Assembly (NCBI GenBank): GCA_022885665.1
Contig: JAGQDJ010000045.1
Location: 620,001-684,000, forward strand
Origin: Triops longicaudatus
Taxonomy: Eukaryota; Arthropoda; Branchiopoda; Notostraca; Triopsidae
Length of the DNA stretch: 64,000 nucleotides
Reading direction: 5' to 3'
Shown: positions 62,001-64,000 of the stretch, one piece after another
Position numbering within the stretch: the stretch's first letter is position 1
Layout: each line of letters starts with the position of its first letter
Position numbers and translations under genes: made by a program
The notes under the pieces: model-generated
Told to the model about the DNA's origin: nothing
The model's database searches: none
What the model saw: only the letters and a program-made list of their open reading frames with translations

Positions 62001-62454
62001 GGAGATCCCGATTGTCAAACTCTTTGGCGGTTTGGAAATCTTATTGAGTCTTTTGCCGAGAAGACGTTGTCGAAAGGGGAGAAGGTTTTAGCTGACCATC
62101 GTCAGAGGTCAAAGGGCAAGTTTGATCGATGCAGACCATGGAATCTTTGTCATTTCACAGTTTCCAAGCGATTAAACCCGTTTTAAGATTTGCTTATTAA
62201 GAAAAGCTCACGGGAATGAAAGAATCAATCAAAAAGGGGGCGGGAGGATGTATGAATTAAAAATTTCCACTTACCTCTAAATTGTGCAGCATTTCCGGGC
62301 AGTTGCTAGGCTGGGGTACTTTGTTGTGAAATGCTACAACAATACTATCATATCCTCCTTGGCTGAATGTCACCATAGATTCTGAATTGACCGCCCAACA
62401 GGCTACCCAAAGCAACCAAATGCTCCGAAAAACATTTGTCACACTTTGAGCCAT
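47045..62454 (-). CDS. CLCA-like: CLCA-family protein (calcium-activated chloride channel regulator-like; 11 exons, 1222 aa)
   Basis: Exons: 62275-62454, 52045-52499, 51653-51752, 51356-51580, 50738-50971, 50129-50443, 49549-49776, 49081-49369, 48833-48997, 48506-48745, 47045-48282, in frame over 1223 codons. Signal peptide (SIWLLWVACWAVNS), then the CLCA N-terminal domain (GGYDSIVVAF; VHEWAKYRYGVFDEF), a VWA domain from about residue 308 (YVLALDRGGV), the beta-rich domain and a fibronectin-like region (INFFWTAPGNDYDSG), a Pro/Thr-rich stem, a transmembrane helix (about 923-947) and a tail of about 275 residues rich in Gly, Ser, Tyr and Pro. In vertebrates CLCA proteins are secreted or membrane metalloproteases that modulate TMEM16A channels. 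Here the HExxH motif reads HEWAK and the MIDAS DxSxS is absent, so proteolysis and metal binding are doubtful. Intron 1 is 9.8 kb. Confidence 0.93.
52500..62274. other. Intron 1 of the CLCA-like gene (9.8 kb)
   Basis: Bounded by donor GTAAGT after 62275 and acceptor TTTGCAG before 52499, both phase 0. The two exons join across a continuous family segment (GGYDSIVVAF ... ASSFLYEASERRAYF), so no exon appears missing. I saw no convincing nested gene on either strand; frames such as 58620-59015 and 59064-59444 overlap on opposite strands and lack domains. It holds a poly-A run near 55124 and a tRNA-like element at 53800-53905. Confidence 0.6.
53800..53905 (-). repeat. Possible tRNA-derived (SINE-like) element
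   Basis: On the minus strand TAGCTGAG resembles the RNA polymerase III A box and GAGTTCAAGTCTC resembles the B box, about 45-50 bp further. The ends (CCAAG and CTTGG) could pair as an acceptor-like stem. The arms are too imperfect for a functional tRNA. Confidence 0.3.
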
Positions 62455-64000
62455 TTTTAGAAACGTTCGGTGGCGCTTTTCCTTATTTTTAAGTTGTTTT
62501 CCAACGATTTTCTAAACAGTTTGCATATTCCACTGATGGCAGTTTTCACTCGTAATCCACTGCAATTCAAATTATATTCCAATTACTCTTCCAACTGAGT
62601 CTACCAACCCATCGAACGGTACGCGGAAGCAGGATATCCGTTTGTCTGGTTCTCACGCACTAAAAAATAAAACTATTTTTTTCCTTCTCTTGACGCAGCT
62701 GAATTTTCACCGAAAATTACGTGTGCACATCCAAGCTAACTCAAAGAAATACAGAAGTTCGTTCTTTTCATACGTAGTGTAATATACACCTTAAATGTAT
62801 ATACACGTTTGGTTCTCCGTCTCTGTTCAACGTGTATGCGGGCGAAAAATGCAACCGTGTGTGCACTACTCGAGTTCGAGACAACAACTGACACGTTTCC
62901 TGACTTGGCTCAGGGACCTAAGCACCAGACGCGAATTCAGTGTTGTGCGGGTAGACCACGTCAAGCGAAGCCAGGCCGACCCGGTGCCATCGTAGAACAC
63001 GGCCGTTTAGTTTCAGCCAAGAACTCGATGGATTTACCCACAGAAGTCTTCTTCTGTAGTCGAAGTAACGCCCCCATGGTTTGGAGCTGGGGAGGAAAGG
63101 TGGGTTGAAGAGGCGCTGGCTGAGGGCTTAGCCCACTTGAAGCGGAAGTACGGTCCGGTGCTGTTGAGATAGCCGTTGGGTTTCGAGTACTGTTGCCAAT
63201 GAAAACGAGCAAAAAACGAAAGTATTTGATATCGAGTGTTGGTTTGAGATAGCAAGGGCGAAAACTTGGACTACTTTTTTGTGCTGAAAATTATTAGAAA
63301 AAAGGGTTCTAGTTGTAAAGGCTGTTAGTTTTACAGGTCGTTGGCCTTGAATCAGTCGCAGAATTGGAGCAGAAATGTAAACTTCAGGTCGTAAAGCGGT
63401 TGGGGTTGATAAGAAGGATGCGAATCACTTGATAACAAGCGGAAGTAGGGCACATAATCATTACAGTTGAAAAACGTAACTGTTCAGTTAAAACTACGAA
63501 AATCGACGACTGTTAAGTTAGGAGAGGACAGGCGAAAGTTGGCAATGTTTCAGTAATTTGCAAGAGAGGGAAAAGAAGTAGCTTTCGATTGTATGACATG
63601 GAAAGAGTTTGTTTGAATATCGATTGTTTGATGGTTTGTTGGTATGTCATTTAGTAAGCTAATCAATAACGAGGTAGGAAAATTAATCAGCTTTCGTAAT
63701 AATTTGGTACATGGGAATAGAACATTGCTAAGTTACCTGTCCTGCTTTTTGTTCCCTTGTTTGAATCTCTGCCCTAGGAAAGTTTTGTTCAAAGGCACGG
63801 AATGTGTCTGCCCATTTTTGTCTAAAGGTTAATTAAAAATTAAGAAGCAACACTAAACTATTTTGACATTTTTCCTCCTATTTTTTTAAGTTTTAGACAT
63901 TACACATTACTTTGGTAATTTCGTTACATTGTTAAGTTCATTTTTTGAGTAGAAATAAATATAAAGCTCCAAAATGCTACACGTAAGCTAGCTCGAGTAT
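62455..64000. other. Upstream flank of the CLCA-like gene
   Basis: No gene supported. Two overlapping opposite frames at about 62800-63255 show no domain. The part next to 62454 should contain the CLCA promoter and 5' UTR. Confidence 0.45.

Noticed and set aside
1..64000. CRISPR arrays, operons, ribosomal RNA or bacterial genes
   Set aside because: No regularly spaced repeats, no rRNA-like stretches, and every supported gene is spliced or eukaryotic in type.

Overview
The window looks like nuclear DNA of a multicellular animal. It has spliced genes with short GT-AG introns (often 50-100 bp), TATA-type promoters, small terminal-inverted-repeat transposons, and animal families: Kazal inhibitors, an ABCB-type full transporter, ATG5 and a CLCA protein. 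The compact, AT-rich layout would suit an ecdysozoan such as a small crustacean, but the sequence does not settle the taxon. No bacterial, viral or CRISPR signal was seen.

Region 1 (about 0.8-21 kb, minus strand) is a tandem array of a membrane-glycoprotein family that I do not recognise from known families. Three copies can be assembled into complete exon chains with consistent phases: A (804-3314), B (10439-12860) and D (17737-20832, first exon uncertain). Each has a signal peptide, a roughly 190-residue Cys/Asn-rich ectodomain containing a YPxGxYRxW-type motif, a SEA-like domain, a Ser/Thr-rich mucin-like stretch, a conserved DPFFKA(E/Q)VPV segment, and then a transmembrane helix with a very short tail. 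Copy C (about 14.3-16.05 kb) is a pseudogene. Three secreted Kazal inhibitors (K1-K3) lie between A and B on the same strand. Two hAT-like MITEs with 8-bp target duplications sit at 8925-9089 and 14005-14124.

Region 2 (23.8-35.4 kb) is a complete 19-exon, 1280-residue P-glycoprotein (ABCB1-type) gene on the minus strand. One of its introns holds a 777-bp pogo/Tigger-like MITE. Two further decayed copies of the glycoprotein family, F (about 31.6-32.95 kb) and E (about 33.0-35.4 kb), follow, so the transporter sits inside the array.

Region 3 (35.4-37.5 kb) holds a complete six-exon ATG5 gene on the plus strand, convergent with a small single-exon gene for a single-pass membrane protein.

Region 4 (37.5-47 kb) shows no supportable gene. 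Region 5 (47.0-62.5 kb) is an 11-exon CLCA-family gene, 1222 residues, on the minus strand, with a 9.8-kb first intron. Its HExxH zinc site and its VWA MIDAS motif are both degenerate, and it has a long cytoplasmic tail.

Several products (mucin-like/SEA proteins, Kazal inhibitors, P-glycoprotein, CLCA) would fit an epithelial or gut-surface setting. That is inference from families, not something the DNA shows. Exon boundaries were assembled by hand from splice signals, reading phase and comparison between copies; cDNA was not available.
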